Of a DNA stretch of 64,000 nt, positions 43,669 through 53,117 are shown in pieces. Numbering within the stretch: position 1 is the first letter of the stretch; each line of letters starts with the position of its first letter. The notes under the pieces were generated by a model, which ran no database searches, had not been told where the DNA came from, and saw only the letters and a program-made list of their open reading frames with translations. The stretch comes from Lachnospiraceae bacterium (lineage in GTDB: Bacteria; Bacillota; Clostridia; Lachnospirales; Lachnospiraceae), in the NCBI GenBank assembly GCA_017437965.1, contig JAFRWN010000143.1, forward strand, positions 1 through 64,000. The letters are read 5' to 3'. The position numbers and the translations under genes were made by a program.

Positions 43669-44862
43669 TTATTTTGCCTGAGTATACGTTCTTGTTCCGA
43701 GATACTCAAGTTCAAGCTTTGCTGCCTCGTCTTCCGGATATTCCAGCACGAAGGTTTCAAGCTTTGCCTTGGCATCCTGCAGTTTTCCCATCTGCTCGAG
43801 GCAGACTATCTCGTTCTTTTTAAGATCGCGTGTGACACCCGAAGTTCCGTTTGAAAGGCCCTTTTCGATCCATTCCATTGCCTTTTCATAGTCCTTGTCG
43901 TAGATACAGCAGCAGGCAAGATCGTTACATACCGCCGGGGATTCCACGCTTGCACGTCCAAGATAACGTTCAAAATATTCCTTTGCCTTATCATAGTTTT
44001 CATCCATCATTTCCATCTCGGCAAGATAGAAGCAGGCATCCTCTATGCCGTTTTTAAGTGCATACTGCATCTCGGGCTTTGCGGATGAATATTTCTTCTG
44101 ATAATAATGTACAACACCGAGATAGAACTTGTCCATGTCGGACTTGATGTCCAAAAGCGATGCATTGAAAAGCGCCTCATCGGCTTCCTTCTGATGATCG
44201 GTCTTAAGGCAGCTTGCCGCAAGCCCGATGTAGATTTCGAAAGCCTTTTCCTTGTAAAGCAAGGCGTTGTTATAGTCATTTACCGCTGAAGCATAGAAGC
44301 CTTTCTCATAATTGATCTTTGCCCTTGCTTCATAGGCATCTCCGTTCTCGGGATCGGATTCGAGTATTTCCGTATACATCTGGAGCGCCAGATCGGTATT
44401 TCCCGACAGCAGCGCCGCATTGGCCTTATAATACTTGATATCGGTGTTCCACTCGGGAACGATATCAATTCCGAGTGCCAGGTCAAAGTTCTCTATTGCC
44501 TTAGCATAGTCCTTCTTTTTCATATAGGCCATGCCGAGACCTCTGTAGGCATATTTGTTGTTTTTCTTTGCAGACTTGGAATCTTTTGTACTTAGCGTGG
44601 ACGTAAAAAGATCTATCGCCATGTCAAGCTTACTCTGCTGAATCATTATCATGGCATAGTTCTGAGTGAAGGTCTTATTTCCCTTGTCCATGTCGGTGGC
44701 TTTTTTCAGGTATTCCTCGGCCCTGTCATAGTCCCCGTTGTCGTAGTACTTCATGCCCTCTTTATTGTAATCTGAAGCTTTTTTCCCACTGCATGCCGTA
44801 AGCACTGCCGCAAGCATTACTGCGAGAAGGACAAGCCCCATGGTCTTTTTTAAGGATTTCAT
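43669..44862 (-). CDS. TPR-repeat lipoprotein
   Basis: This 397-aa protein has a lipoprotein signal (lipobox LTAC, about Cys24) followed by about nine tetratricopeptide repeats from residue 30 to 390 (for example EGMKYYDNGDYDRAEEYLKKA, AYRGLGMAYMKKKDYAKAIENFDLA). TPR lipoproteins usually act as scaffolds on the outer membrane face. No catalytic signature is seen and the partner is unknown. It lies 17 bases after capA in the lepB-capA-hflX-thyA-folA operon. Confidence 0.85.
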   Translation of the reverse strand: MKSLKKTMGLVLLAVMLAAVLTACSGKKASDYNKEGMKYYDNGDYDRAEEYLKKATDMDKGNKTFTQNYAMIMIQQSKLDMAIDLFTSTLSTKDSKSAKKNNKYAYRGLGMAYMKKKDYAKAIENFDLALGIDIVPEWNTDIKYYKANAALLSGNTDLALQMYTEILESDPENGDAYEARAKINYEKGFYASAVNDYNNALLYKEKAFEIYIGLAASCLKTDHQKEADEALFNASLLDIKSDMDKFYLGVVHYYQKKYSSAKPEMQYALKNGIEDACFYLAEMEMMDENYDKAKEYFERYLGRASVESPAVCNDLACCCIYDKDYEKAMEWIEKGLSNGTSGVTRDLKKNEIVCLEQMGKLQDAKAKLETFVLEYPEDEAAKLELEYLGTRTYTQAK

Positions 44863-44879
44863 CGTTTCTCCTTTAAGTA

Positions 44880-46121
44880 TCAGTCTGTGCGGACCAGAGT
44901 TCCGTCCGGCTGTATCTTTGCATTTATAGAATGCTTGTTCATCAGATCGAATACCGAATTGTCGCTTACATCGTCTGTACGGTAACTATGTGCAAGACAA
45001 GGCATTACGCTGATGTCATATGAAAGCTTCTGCGGATCGTAAGTGATTGTCACGATGCAGGTTTCCCTTCTGTGGCCTTCGAAAAGGAAGTTTCCGAGGC
45101 TGTAGAAAATTACACCGTCTTTATAGTATTCCATGCCCTGAAGCACGTGGGGATGCGAACCGATGATGATGTCGCAGCCTGCATCTATCCATGCATGGGC
45201 ATACTGCTTCTGAACTGCATTCATATCGTAATGCATTTCATCGCCGAAATGAGGCATCCCGATGACGAGATCGCATTCCTCACTTGCCTTTTTGATATTT
45301 TCAATGGTTTTTGCATATGAATCATACTGGGGAAGATCCCATAGTGAATTCATTCCGGGCTTGTCGGGACCTGATATCCAGTCCCTATGGGTGATTACAC
45401 CGTTTGCCGCAAAAATGGCGATCTTGATGCCGTACTTTTCAATTATAACGGGCTTATTGGACTCTTCACTGTTCCTGCCGGCACCGACATAGGGTATGTT
45501 GTACTTTGTCAGGATATCCAGAGTGTCAAGAAATCCCTGGGGACCGTAGTCATAGCCATGATTGTTTGCAAAGCCCGCAACATCAATTCCGAGCTCGGCA
45601 AAGATATGCTCCTTGTCGGTCGTCGCATGCTCAATATAGGTCTGGTATGAAACCGCGTTGCTCTTGTCGATATCGGTACAGCAGTACTCATGGTTTGCTA
45701 CCATGAAATCCGCGCTGGTCATCTTGTCGAGTACCTTCTGCGATACAACACCGAGTATTCCGCCCTTTGCATAGTTGTTGCAAAGTCCGTAGCTCATCAG
45801 CACATCACCTACAAAAGAAATGGTGAAGGGCTTGGCATTCGGATCGATAGTTCTTGTCGGTATCGGAGTATCCGTAGGAACCGAGGTGGGCTCTGAAGTC
45901 GGCTCTGAGGTTGGTTCCGAACTGGGCTCTGAGGTTGGTTCTGCAGGAGCCTTGGTCGGATCTGGCGGAACCGATTCGTTCTCAGTGGGCTTCGGAGTTG
46001 CAGTTCCGATTGAAAACTTGTCACTGCTGCTTCCGGAATCAGAAGATTTACCGCAGCCGCAAAGTACTAAGGCTGCCACAAGCACAATGATTAAAATTTT
46101 TGAAATATTTCTTCTTTTCAT
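44880..46121 (-). CDS. CapA-family lipoprotein (PGA_cap metallophosphatase-like)
   Basis: This 413-aa lipoprotein (lipobox VLCGC) has a Pro-Thr-Ser-Glu repeat stalk (PTSEPSSEPTSEP, about residues 50-90). The PGA_cap domain follows: SFVGDVLMSYG, the ANHEYCCTD and FANNHGYDYG metal-binding motifs, IGMPHFGDEMHY, GSHPHVLQGMEYY and FYSLGNFLFEGH. CapA proteins take part in poly-gamma-glutamate capsule production, but many stand-alone homologues have no proven role. No capB or capC lies here, so capsule synthesis is not supported by context. The ATG shares one base with the lepB stop (TAATG). Confidence 0.88.
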   Translation of the reverse strand: MKRRNISKILIIVLVAALVLCGCGKSSDSGSSSDKFSIGTATPKPTENESVPPDPTKAPAEPTSEPSSEPTSEPTSEPTSVPTDTPIPTRTIDPNAKPFTISFVGDVLMSYGLCNNYAKGGILGVVSQKVLDKMTSADFMVANHEYCCTDIDKSNAVSYQTYIEHATTDKEHIFAELGIDVAGFANNHGYDYGPQGFLDTLDILTKYNIPYVGAGRNSEESNKPVIIEKYGIKIAIFAANGVITHRDWISGPDKPGMNSLWDLPQYDSYAKTIENIKKASEECDLVIGMPHFGDEMHYDMNAVQKQYAHAWIDAGCDIIIGSHPHVLQGMEYYKDGVIFYSLGNFLFEGHRRETCIVTITYDPQKLSYDISVMPCLAHSYRTDDVSDNSVFDLMNKHSINAKIQPDGTLVRTD

Positions 46122-46921
46122 TACTTATTACTCTTGTCAAAATCTCCTAATTTGTTGAGCGGCCAGATTCTGAAGACTGCGTGTCCTACTATCTCTTTTC
46201 TTGTAAAGCCTCCCAGAGACCTGCTGTCCTGGGAATTACGTCTGTTGTCTCCCATGACGAAATACTCATTTTCGCCGCACACATAACCCGGGATTTTGGT
46301 TCCGTCCTCAAGCTCGATCAGCTTGTTGGAAACCTTGTTCAGCACGGTTTTTCTTGCTACCTCACCGTTTATGCTGATGTTCGCAAGATGTATGCTATCG
46401 TCAAAATATCCGTAAGGATCCTCAAGCACATAGGAATCTGCCAAAGTTCCACCCTCGGGAATTATGTGGATCTTTTCATCCAGATCAACATATATGGTCT
46501 CGCCCGGAAGTGCCACAACCCTCTTGATGTACATATCGTTGTTGGTCTTCTTGGACTTTATGGTTACAACATCAAAACGCTTCGGAGTATATTTTATCTT
46601 GTTGGTCCAGACAAAATTGTAATTAAACAGGGTGTCTTTCATTGAATCGCCCGATACGATTACAGGCTGTCCTATCCATTTTTTGATCGACAGTGCGACC
46701 AGGATAACAATCGCAAAGTAAAGAACCGTCTCGAAAAAATTCTGCCAGAAGCCTTTTGCCTCATCCTTTTTGCGCTGTGCTTCTTTTTTTGCAGCACGCT
46801 TCTTTTTCCATCTCTTAAACCAGGTATCATCCGCAGAGACCTCGTTTGTGACGGCTTCAGCTTCTGTCACCGTCTCGTCCGTCTCCGTTACCTCCCCGGT
46901 TTTCTTTATCTCTTCTTCCAT
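46121..46921 (-). CDS. lepB: Signal peptidase I (active type)
   Basis: This 266-aa membrane protease removes signal peptides from secreted proteins. One helix (about 60-82) precedes the catalytic domain. The nucleophile is in VSGDSMKDTL (about 91), the lysine in MYIKRVVALPGE (about 134) and the last box is MGDNRRNSQDSR. Both catalytic residues are intact, in contrast to the SipA-like protein of the pilus locus, so this enzyme (or another) must process the pilins. It has a charged cytoplasmic N-terminus and is the first gene of a six-gene operon. Confidence 0.93.
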   Translation of the reverse strand: MEEEIKKTGEVTETDETVTEAEAVTNEVSADDTWFKRWKKKRAAKKEAQRKKDEAKGFWQNFFETVLYFAIVILVALSIKKWIGQPVIVSGDSMKDTLFNYNFVWTNKIKYTPKRFDVVTIKSKKTNNDMYIKRVVALPGETIYVDLDEKIHIIPEGGTLADSYVLEDPYGYFDDSIHLANISINGEVARKTVLNKVSNKLIELEDGTKIPGYVCGENEYFVMGDNRRNSQDSRSLGGFTRKEIVGHAVFRIWPLNKLGDFDKSNK

Positions 46922-46993
46922 AATTTCCTTCCCGACTTTGAATCAATCGCCGTCAACATATATAACATTCGCCATATATACATAGGTTATTTA

Positions 46994-47022
46994 AGTTTAC
47001 ATCATTTTTGGCATAAAATCAA
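46994..47022 (-). promoter_or_regulatory. Promoter for the lepB-capA-TPR-hflX-thyA-folA operon
   Basis: Minus strand -35 TTGATT (47017-47022), spacer 17, -10 TAAACT (46994-46999). The leader to the lepB ATG is about 65 bases. Confidence 0.5.
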
Positions 47023-47070
47023 TATTTTTATACTTTTATCACATTTTAACGCAAAATTCCAAATTTCCTC

Positions 47071-47099
47071 TTGAATATACCCCCTTTATGCTGTAAAAT
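47071..47099 (+). promoter_or_regulatory. fba: Promoter for fba
   Basis: -35 TTGAAT (47071-47076), spacer 17, -10 TAAAAT (47094-47099). GAAAGGA follows near 47130. Confidence 0.65.
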
Positions 47100-47146
47100 A
47101 GTGATACATGGTTAACTAAATTATTAAAGAAAGGAAATATATAACT

Positions 47147-48115
47147 ATGGCACTTGTTACAACAAAAGACATGTTTGCAAAGGCTTATGATGGCGGCTAT
47201 GCTATCGGTGCTTTCAATGTAAACAACATGGAAATCGTACAGGGTATCACCGAGGCAGCCGGCGAGCTCAAGAGCCCCGTAATCCTTCAGGTATCAAAGG
47301 GTGCAAGAGCTTACGCTAACCACACCTACCTTGTAAAGCTTGTTGAGGCAGCTGTAATCGAGAATCCTGAAATCCCCATCGCTCTTCACCTTGATCATGG
47401 TGATACTTTCGAGCTCTGCAAGAGCTGCATCGACGGTGGTTTCACTTCAGTTATGATCGACGCTTCTTCAAAGAGCTTCGAAGACAATATCGCTCTTACC
47501 AAGCAGGTTGTTGAATATGCTCATGCTCACGGCGTAGTAGTTGAGGCTGAGCTCGGAACTCTCGCAGGTATCGAGGATGAAGTTCAGGTTGAGGCAGGTA
47601 AGGAAGCTTACACCAGACCTGAAGAGGTTGAGGAGTTCGTTACCAGAACAGGCTGCGACTCTCTCGCTATCGCAATCGGTACTTCACATGGTGCATACAA
47701 GTTCACTGCTGCTCAGTGCACAAGAAATGCTGACGGCATCCTTGTTCCTCCGCCCCTCCGTTTCGACGTACTCGAGGAGTGCATCAAGAGACTTCCCGGA
47801 TTTCCTATCGTTCTTCATGGTTCATCTTCAGTTCCTCAGGAATTCGTTAAGATGGTTAACCAGTATGGCGGTAACATGCCCGACGCTGTAGGTATCCCTG
47901 AGGAGCAGCTTCGTCGGGTAGCAAGACTTGCAGTTTGCAAGATCAACATCGACTCCGATATCCGTCTTGCAATGACCGGTAACATCCGTAAGTACTTCGC
48001 TGAGCATCCCGATCATTTCGATCCCAGACAGTACCTTAAGCCCGCTCGTCAGGCTGTTAAGGACATGGTTGCTCATAAGATTAAGAACGTACTTGGTTCT
48101 GACGGTAAGGCTTGA
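47147..48115 (+). CDS. fba: Class II fructose-1,6-bisphosphate aldolase
   Basis: This 322-aa zinc enzyme splits fructose bisphosphate into glyceraldehyde 3-phosphate and dihydroxyacetone phosphate. Marks: IGAFNVNNME, zinc ligands in ALHLDHGD, the EAELGTLAGIED catalytic loop, GTSHGAYKF, VLHGSSSVPQE, and KINIDSDIRLAMT with the phosphate site. Codons are strongly biased to C-ending and other preferred ones, as expected for a highly expressed glycolytic gene. It is monocistronic, between its own promoter and a terminator. Confidence 0.95.
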   Translation: MALVTTKDMFAKAYDGGYAIGAFNVNNMEIVQGITEAAGELKSPVILQVSKGARAYANHTYLVKLVEAAVIENPEIPIALHLDHGDTFELCKSCIDGGFTSVMIDASSKSFEDNIALTKQVVEYAHAHGVVVEAELGTLAGIEDEVQVEAGKEAYTRPEEVEEFVTRTGCDSLAIAIGTSHGAYKFTAAQCTRNADGILVPPPLRFDVLEECIKRLPGFPIVLHGSSSVPQEFVKMVNQYGGNMPDAVGIPEEQLRRVARLAVCKINIDSDIRLAMTGNIRKYFAEHPDHFDPRQYLKPARQAVKDMVAHKIKNVLGSDGKA

Positions 48116-48130
48116 TAAGCTAAAACTTTT

Positions 48131-48162
48131 AAAGGCTCCGCTTACGGGCGGAGCTTTTTTTA
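48131..48162 (+). terminator. Rho-independent terminator of fba
   Basis: GCTCCGC pairs with GCGGAGC around a six-base loop (48135-48154), with flanking A/T pairs, and is followed by a T run. Confidence 0.9.
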
Positions 48163-48204
48163 TAAGTTACACTGATTTCAGATCATCATAAGGAGTGGCA
48201 GGCA

Positions 48205-49503
48205 GTGAATCATTTCGGTAAAACCATAAAAAAGAGACTTTTCCCGTTTCTGACAGTACTTTTGGTACTGGTTTTTCTGTGCGCCTGCAATAAAGAGAGC
48301 AAAGAATCTTCTAAGGAAATAACAGGAGAGATAACTTCTACGCCTACTTCTGTTCCCGAATTGACTCCTACCCCGACTTCCACTCCGACTCCGACTCCGC
48401 TTCCGAAAGAGCCCTGCGTTGCGGCAAAACTAAGCGTCGCAAACAAGGCGATGAATACCTCGCTTTTCGATGATAATTTCATGACCACCTCAAAACTTTC
48501 CGGTGGGTCAAACATTGACTTTTCTTCTGACATTCCCGTGAAAAAACTATATATCATCTGGAACGACCACCCTGAAGCATGTTCCTTACTTACTCCCGGC
48601 GGTGACGTTACCATAGGCAACAAGGAATTCATGCATGAGCTTGTGACTCTTCCCGAGGAGGTGGACTGCTTTACACTCGTTGCACCCAAAAATGGTACCA
48701 CACTCTGTGATATCTATGCTTTCTCCGACGGCATCCTGCCAGCATGGGTACAGGACTGGGAACCTCCCTATAAAACCGCCGACATCCTTCTTTTCTCCAC
48801 ACACTCGGACGATGAATTTATATTTTTCGGCGGAATCATTCCGTCCTACGGTGCCGGAATAGGACTACGGGTGCAGGTCGCATACATGACCTCTCCCTAC
48901 ATCGGAAGCGAACGTTACCGTTGCCATGAACTTCTTAACGGCCTATGGACAGCAGGCCTCAAAAACTATCCCGTCACAACAGACTACCGCGACTGGGGGC
49001 AGAAAACAGTTGAGGCAGCAAAAAGCTACTACGGAGAAGACAATTTCAAATCGTTTGAGGTTGAACAGATACGCCGTTTCAAGCCACTGGTGGTTTTAGG
49101 ACATGACCTGAAAGGTGAATACGGCCATACTGTGCACATGCTAAGCGCATTAACCCTTAACGATGCTGTTCCTGCCGCTGCCGACGCCACAAAATATAAA
49201 GAAAGCGCCGAAAAATACGGCACCTGGGACACTCCGAAATTCTATCTTCATCTTTATGGTAATAATCCGACTATCCTTAACTATGAGACTCCTCTTACCG
49301 CCTTCGGAGGCAAAACCGCCTTCCAGGTCGCAAAGGAAGCCTATGCAAAGCACATTTCGCAGCAGAAATGGAGCTTTACCGTCTACTCCTTCGATTCCCC
49401 GCTTGACAGCCACCGTTTCGGTCTTGTGCGAAGCCTCGTCGGAGATGATATAAAAAAGAAAGACCTCATGGAGAATATCTCTCCCGAGGCCTTCCGTTCA
49501 TAA
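48205..49503 (+). CDS. PIG-L family deacetylase lipoprotein
   Basis: This 432-aa protein has a lipoprotein signal (lipobox FLCAC), a Thr/Pro-rich stalk (about 45-75: TPTPTSTPTPTPLP), and a beta-rich segment. The PIG-L catalytic fold follows: LLFSTHSDDEFIFFGG (about 196; the AHPDDE zinc motif) and VLGHDLKGEYGHTVHM (about 295), with the second HxxH. PIG-L enzymes remove acetyl groups from N-acetylglucosamine-containing molecules. Outside the membrane the target could be a surface glycan or teichoic acid. The start is a GTG at 48205 with AAGGAG nine bases before it. It ends 20 bases before the convergent MFS gene. Confidence 0.85.
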   Translation: MNHFGKTIKKRLFPFLTVLLVLVFLCACNKESKESSKEITGEITSTPTSVPELTPTPTSTPTPTPLPKEPCVAAKLSVANKAMNTSLFDDNFMTTSKLSGGSNIDFSSDIPVKKLYIIWNDHPEACSLLTPGGDVTIGNKEFMHELVTLPEEVDCFTLVAPKNGTTLCDIYAFSDGILPAWVQDWEPPYKTADILLFSTHSDDEFIFFGGIIPSYGAGIGLRVQVAYMTSPYIGSERYRCHELLNGLWTAGLKNYPVTTDYRDWGQKTVEAAKSYYGEDNFKSFEVEQIRRFKPLVVLGHDLKGEYGHTVHMLSALTLNDAVPAAADATKYKESAEKYGTWDTPKFYLHLYGNNPTILNYETPLTAFGGKTAFQVAKEAYAKHISQQKWSFTVYSFDSPLDSHRFGLVRSLVGDDIKKKDLMENISPEAFRS

Positions 49504-49522
49504 TCTACGCAATTTCAGCAAA

Positions 49523-51886
49523 CTACGCTGTTTCAGTTTTTCCTTTGCTACGATGCACAAGAAGAATTAACGCCGCCAGCATATATACAACCGCTCCGAT
49601 CATCATCGGTGTCAGAAATCCCTTGCCCGGCAGTATCATCAGCTCGGCAACAACCGGTGCGAAGGTAAGTAGTACATAGGAAAGAACTACCGCAAAGATC
49701 AGCGCACCCGATTCGTCCATTTCTTTCTTTATAACACCCATTTCCATAAAATGATCCATAACCATCGGTGTTCCGAAACCATCGAGGAAGCCGAGTACCA
49801 TACTTGTTATAACTATCATCAGCGCAATAGCCGGCAGATGAAGTATGAAAATACTTACTCCGGTAAGCAGGAATGCAAAGGCAATGCTAGGCTTCAGTCC
49901 GAACTTCATCTTGGCCTTTGAAACCAGCGCCGGGCCGATATATATACCGGCAAGTCCGTTTGCGATATAACAGTAACTGAGCATTACAGAGGAAATTCCC
50001 TGGGTCTGGCAAACGGCCGGAACCAGTGTAACGCAGAGCATGACACCGATATTTAAAGGTATGCCGACAAGCACTATGAACGCCAGCATTTCGCGTGATT
50101 TAAGTATCCTCAGAATACTTCCAAGCTTAACCGACTTCTTCTCGGTACTTTCAGCATAACGCAATCCGAGCGATTTCCACGGAGGAAGGATCGCGGTTGC
50201 GATAAGATAAAGCAGGAAAACAAAAGATGAGAACATAAAAGTCATCGAATATCCTGCATTTGCCGACAGAATAGCACCGAGACCTGCACCACAGGTTGCA
50301 CCTGCAAGCAGGCCGGCATTGTCCTGGGAAATGTTTTCCGCCCTGCCCTCTTCACTTTCATAACCACTTGTAATAAGGAAATTTGAAACCTGCTTGAAGC
50401 CCGAATATGCAATACCTGCAAGGCCACGGCAGATTACTATCATCAGTGCTCCGCCCGTGATAAACGCTGTCATGTTGCAGCCTATCATCAGCATTGCGGA
50501 CAGAACCAGTACCTTTCTGACATTTATTTTCCTTACTAGACGCGGCAGCGCAAGCATGCCGATCATCTGGGCAATACTTTCAAGCGTCAGAGGAAGCGCC
50601 GCCGTCATACCGACAGAAAGACCGAACAGCGATTCACCGCTTTCCCTTATCATCATAGCCGCATAGGGCACGCACATGCACTCGGCCGCAGACACCAGAA
50701 AGCCAGTGAACCTTAACGACAGGCTGACCTGCCTCTCCGAGAATCTGACAGATTCCGAAAGTTCCTTTACTGAAGACAGTTCCACAAGATTATTGAGCTC
50801 AAACACAAAGATCATCAATATGATCATCGTTGAAATAAGCACAACCAAAAGGTTTCTTGATTCCTTCGCAACCGCCTTTTCCGAGATCTTTGCTTCAAGA
50901 TAAAGAGGTTTGCCTTCTTCTCCTCCGGACTTGAGCTCAAAGGTAATATAATCCTTGTCACCCTTGACATCCGAAATATCGGAGCTGAGTCCTATCCTTT
51001 TTATAAAGTTGAGCGACTTAGCCTTGTCGCTAAGATACTGTTCGAGATCCTCTACCTCACGAAGATCCACTCCCTGTTCTCCGACACGGCTTACTGTCTT
51101 TTCAAGTCCGCCAAGGGACATCTCTACCGACTGCTCTATTCTGTTCCTGTAATCGTTCTGGTACATAGTGATGGAGATACCAGAAAGAATCAGTATGCCT
51201 CCGCCGACTATAATTGCGGAAACAAGCCTTTCCGTACGTCTTTTACGCTTTAATCTGGTCTCCGTGAGCCACTTTTCACTGCGCACAACGCTGGCAAACG
51301 CCAATATTGCGACTAATTCAATCACCATAAGCACGACGCAGATCTTTATCGCTTTTGACTTTATATCACTGAAGCTGTCGGAGAAAATATCCTTTTCATA
51401 TAAGCAGCCGAAATATCCGACCAGCTCCTCTCCATCATGAATGGGGCTGAAAACAGCATATTCATCTTCCGATATTACAGGCTTTCCCTCTTTTGTCACA
51501 AGATCCGGAAGAGCCAGCTTAAACTCGCCGGAGTCTATAAAGCCTGCAATTTTTTTGATATTTTTGCCGTCATCACTTTCTGCGGCATAAAGTAGTTCTC
51601 CGTCCTTATTGATAATGAAAGGCACAGGTCCTTCATACTGGGCCGAAAAAGCCTCAAAAATATCCTCAATGCCGTAATATTTATCAAAGCTCTTTCCAAA
51701 AGAGATCGAAGTCTCAAGCTTTGAAACCATATCGTCTTCCACTTTTCCGATAACCTGGGTTTCCATTTCAATTGCCAGGGTACGGTAGTTAAGAAAGCCC
51801 ATGATTGAAATAAATATCAGGCTGAAAGCCGCCACTGCGATCAGAAGCGTGACGAAAACCAGTTTTTCTCTTTTGTTAACCTTCAT
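49523..51886 (-). CDS. MFS permease with two N-terminal extracytoplasmic sensor-like modules
   Basis: This 787-aa membrane protein starts at 51886 (MKVNKREK) with GGGAGTGG in front. The longer frame to 51934 lacks a ribosome site. Order: helix (about 9-32), an extracytoplasmic module (about 33-180; Cache-like strands PVPFIINKDGELLYAAE and YAVFSPIHDGEELVGYFG), helix (about 183-203), and a basic linker (KRKRRTER). A helix, a second outside module (about 241-355) and a helix come next, then a 12-helix MFS transporter (about 395-787). Linking sensing modules directly to an MFS carrier is unusual. It is the last gene of the five-gene phosphatase operon and overlaps the upstream gene by 11 bases. 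Substrate unknown. Confidence 0.8.
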   Translation of the reverse strand: MKVNKREKLVFVTLLIAVAAFSLIFISIMGFLNYRTLAIEMETQVIGKVEDDMVSKLETSISFGKSFDKYYGIEDIFEAFSAQYEGPVPFIINKDGELLYAAESDDGKNIKKIAGFIDSGEFKLALPDLVTKEGKPVISEDEYAVFSPIHDGEELVGYFGCLYEKDIFSDSFSDIKSKAIKICVVLMVIELVAILAFASVVRSEKWLTETRLKRKRRTERLVSAIIVGGGILILSGISITMYQNDYRNRIEQSVEMSLGGLEKTVSRVGEQGVDLREVEDLEQYLSDKAKSLNFIKRIGLSSDISDVKGDKDYITFELKSGGEEGKPLYLEAKISEKAVAKESRNLLVVLISTMIILMIFVFELNNLVELSSVKELSESVRFSERQVSLSLRFTGFLVSAAECMCVPYAAMMIRESGESLFGLSVGMTAALPLTLESIAQMIGMLALPRLVRKINVRKVLVLSAMLMIGCNMTAFITGGALMIVICRGLAGIAYSGFKQVSNFLITSGYESEEGRAENISQDNAGLLAGATCGAGLGAILSANAGYSMTFMFSSFVFLLYLIATAILPPWKSLGLRYAESTEKKSVKLGSILRILKSREMLAFIVLVGIPLNIGVMLCVTLVPAVCQTQGISSVMLSYCYIANGLAGIYIGPALVSKAKMKFGLKPSIAFAFLLTGVSIFILHLPAIALMIVITSMVLGFLDGFGTPMVMDHFMEMGVIKKEMDESGALIFAVVLSYVLLTFAPVVAELMILPGKGFLTPMMIGAVVYMLAALILLVHRSKGKTETA

Positions 51887-53117
51887 CTTCCACTCCCAAT
51901 GTATAAATCTCATCACAAACGGCCAGAAATTCAAAGCTGGTCGGAAATCCTATCAGTTTCCCTATATCATAATTAAAATAAATACTGGGTGAGCTCGTAT
52001 ATACGCAAGGCAGCTTGCCTGCCTCTTTCCCGCCAAAGATCTTCACTATCGTGTCCGCAACAAAACGTCCGACATTCTTGTTGTCGTAGGCTGAGATGAG
52101 CATGGTTGCGCCCTTCTGCACATATGATGCGTCATCAATAAGATAGACGGGAATGTTCTTTTCATAAAGCGGTTCCAGAAAAGCTATGAGAAGCGATGAA
52201 TCATTTATTACATCGCCTGTAAGAAGAAAAGCATCAATACCGGCATCTGCCATGGCACCGATTTTCTCCTCAAGTAAATCGTAGTAAGCATCCAGCTCCT
52301 CGTGTGTTTCCCTCGGCTGTTCCAGGATAAGATCCTTTACTACCTCAAAACCTATCTGCTCGGAGCACAGTTCGACATCAGGGATTCCTGCACTAATTTC
52401 GTCTCCGTAGGCAATGACTCCAAGCTTTTTGAAAGGTTTTACCGAATAATAATATTTTAACTGACGAAGCGGAAGTGAAGGCTCGACCTGAGCCCAGACA
52501 TTTGGATTACCGCTGCCCTCCGTTGAAGAAGCGATAATACCCGAGGCCACCGGATCGGTTGCGGAAAAGTCAACCATAGGTATCGGAAGATTCAGATTCT
52601 TTACGAGAATACCCGCACTCGTACCGAAGGTAACGACCATATCAAGACCGTTTTCTGCCTTAGCCTTAAGGTCCTCTGCTATATCCTCTTCCTTCTCATT
52701 ATAGAGGTAGTGAAAACCGCCCGGACAGAATTCTACATAATCCCCGAGGTCTGCCTTCTCGAGTCTGGCATACATTATTTTAGTAGACAGTTCATCTTTT
52801 TCGATTTCTTCTATTGTAAACGGCAGGCTGTTCTTCTTTATCCAGCCACGTTCCTCAAGCCCTAACAGTATATAGCAGAGCTGACGGCTCGCGGGCATAT
52901 ATTCGTCATAATCGACATAAGCAAGGCTGTACCTGCTTCCGTCCGCTTTTGTATGCGGCGAATAGTCAAAAATGTCCTGATCCTTACTCACATAGTCACT
53001 ATATCCTTTTTCATCATCTTCGTTAAGCTGATACAAAAGCCACATTGAGTAACTTGTGACCGTGATAAGAACACATATCAAAAAAATCAGATTTATGATT
53101 CTTGCCTTGTTTTTCAT
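51876..53117 (-). CDS. ABC-type substrate-binding protein, membrane anchored, without partner ABC genes
   Basis: This 413-aa protein has one N-terminal hydrophobic helix (about 7-29) without a lipobox cysteine, so it is a signal anchor or cleaved signal. The rest resembles the ABC_sub_bind family (periplasmic-binding-protein-like I fold): VVTFGTSAGILVKN, PIPMVDFSATDPVASGI, KKLGVIAYGDE, AFLLTGDVINDSSLL, PVYLIDDASYVQKGATMLISAY. In this family the usual neighbours are a permease and an ATPase, but neither is in the window. In this operon it may instead present a ligand to the phosphatase or the MFS sensor modules. The start overlaps the racemase stop by four bases (ATGA). Confidence 0.8.
   Translation of the reverse strand: MKNKARIINLIFLICVLITVTSYSMWLLYQLNEDDEKGYSDYVSKDQDIFDYSPHTKADGSRYSLAYVDYDEYMPASRQLCYILLGLEERGWIKKNSLPFTIEEIEKDELSTKIMYARLEKADLGDYVEFCPGGFHYLYNEKEEDIAEDLKAKAENGLDMVVTFGTSAGILVKNLNLPIPMVDFSATDPVASGIIASSTEGSGNPNVWAQVEPSLPLRQLKYYYSVKPFKKLGVIAYGDEISAGIPDVELCSEQIGFEVVKDLILEQPRETHEELDAYYDLLEEKIGAMADAGIDAFLLTGDVINDSSLLIAFLEPLYEKNIPVYLIDDASYVQKGATMLISAYDNKNVGRFVADTIVKIFGGKEAGKLPCVYTSSPSIYFNYDIGKLIGFPTSFEFLAVCDEIYTLGVEDEG

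Noticed and set aside
48210..48701. 163-codon minus-strand frame with valine/glycine repeats
   Set aside because: It is the complement of the TPTP stalk of the PIG-L lipoprotein.
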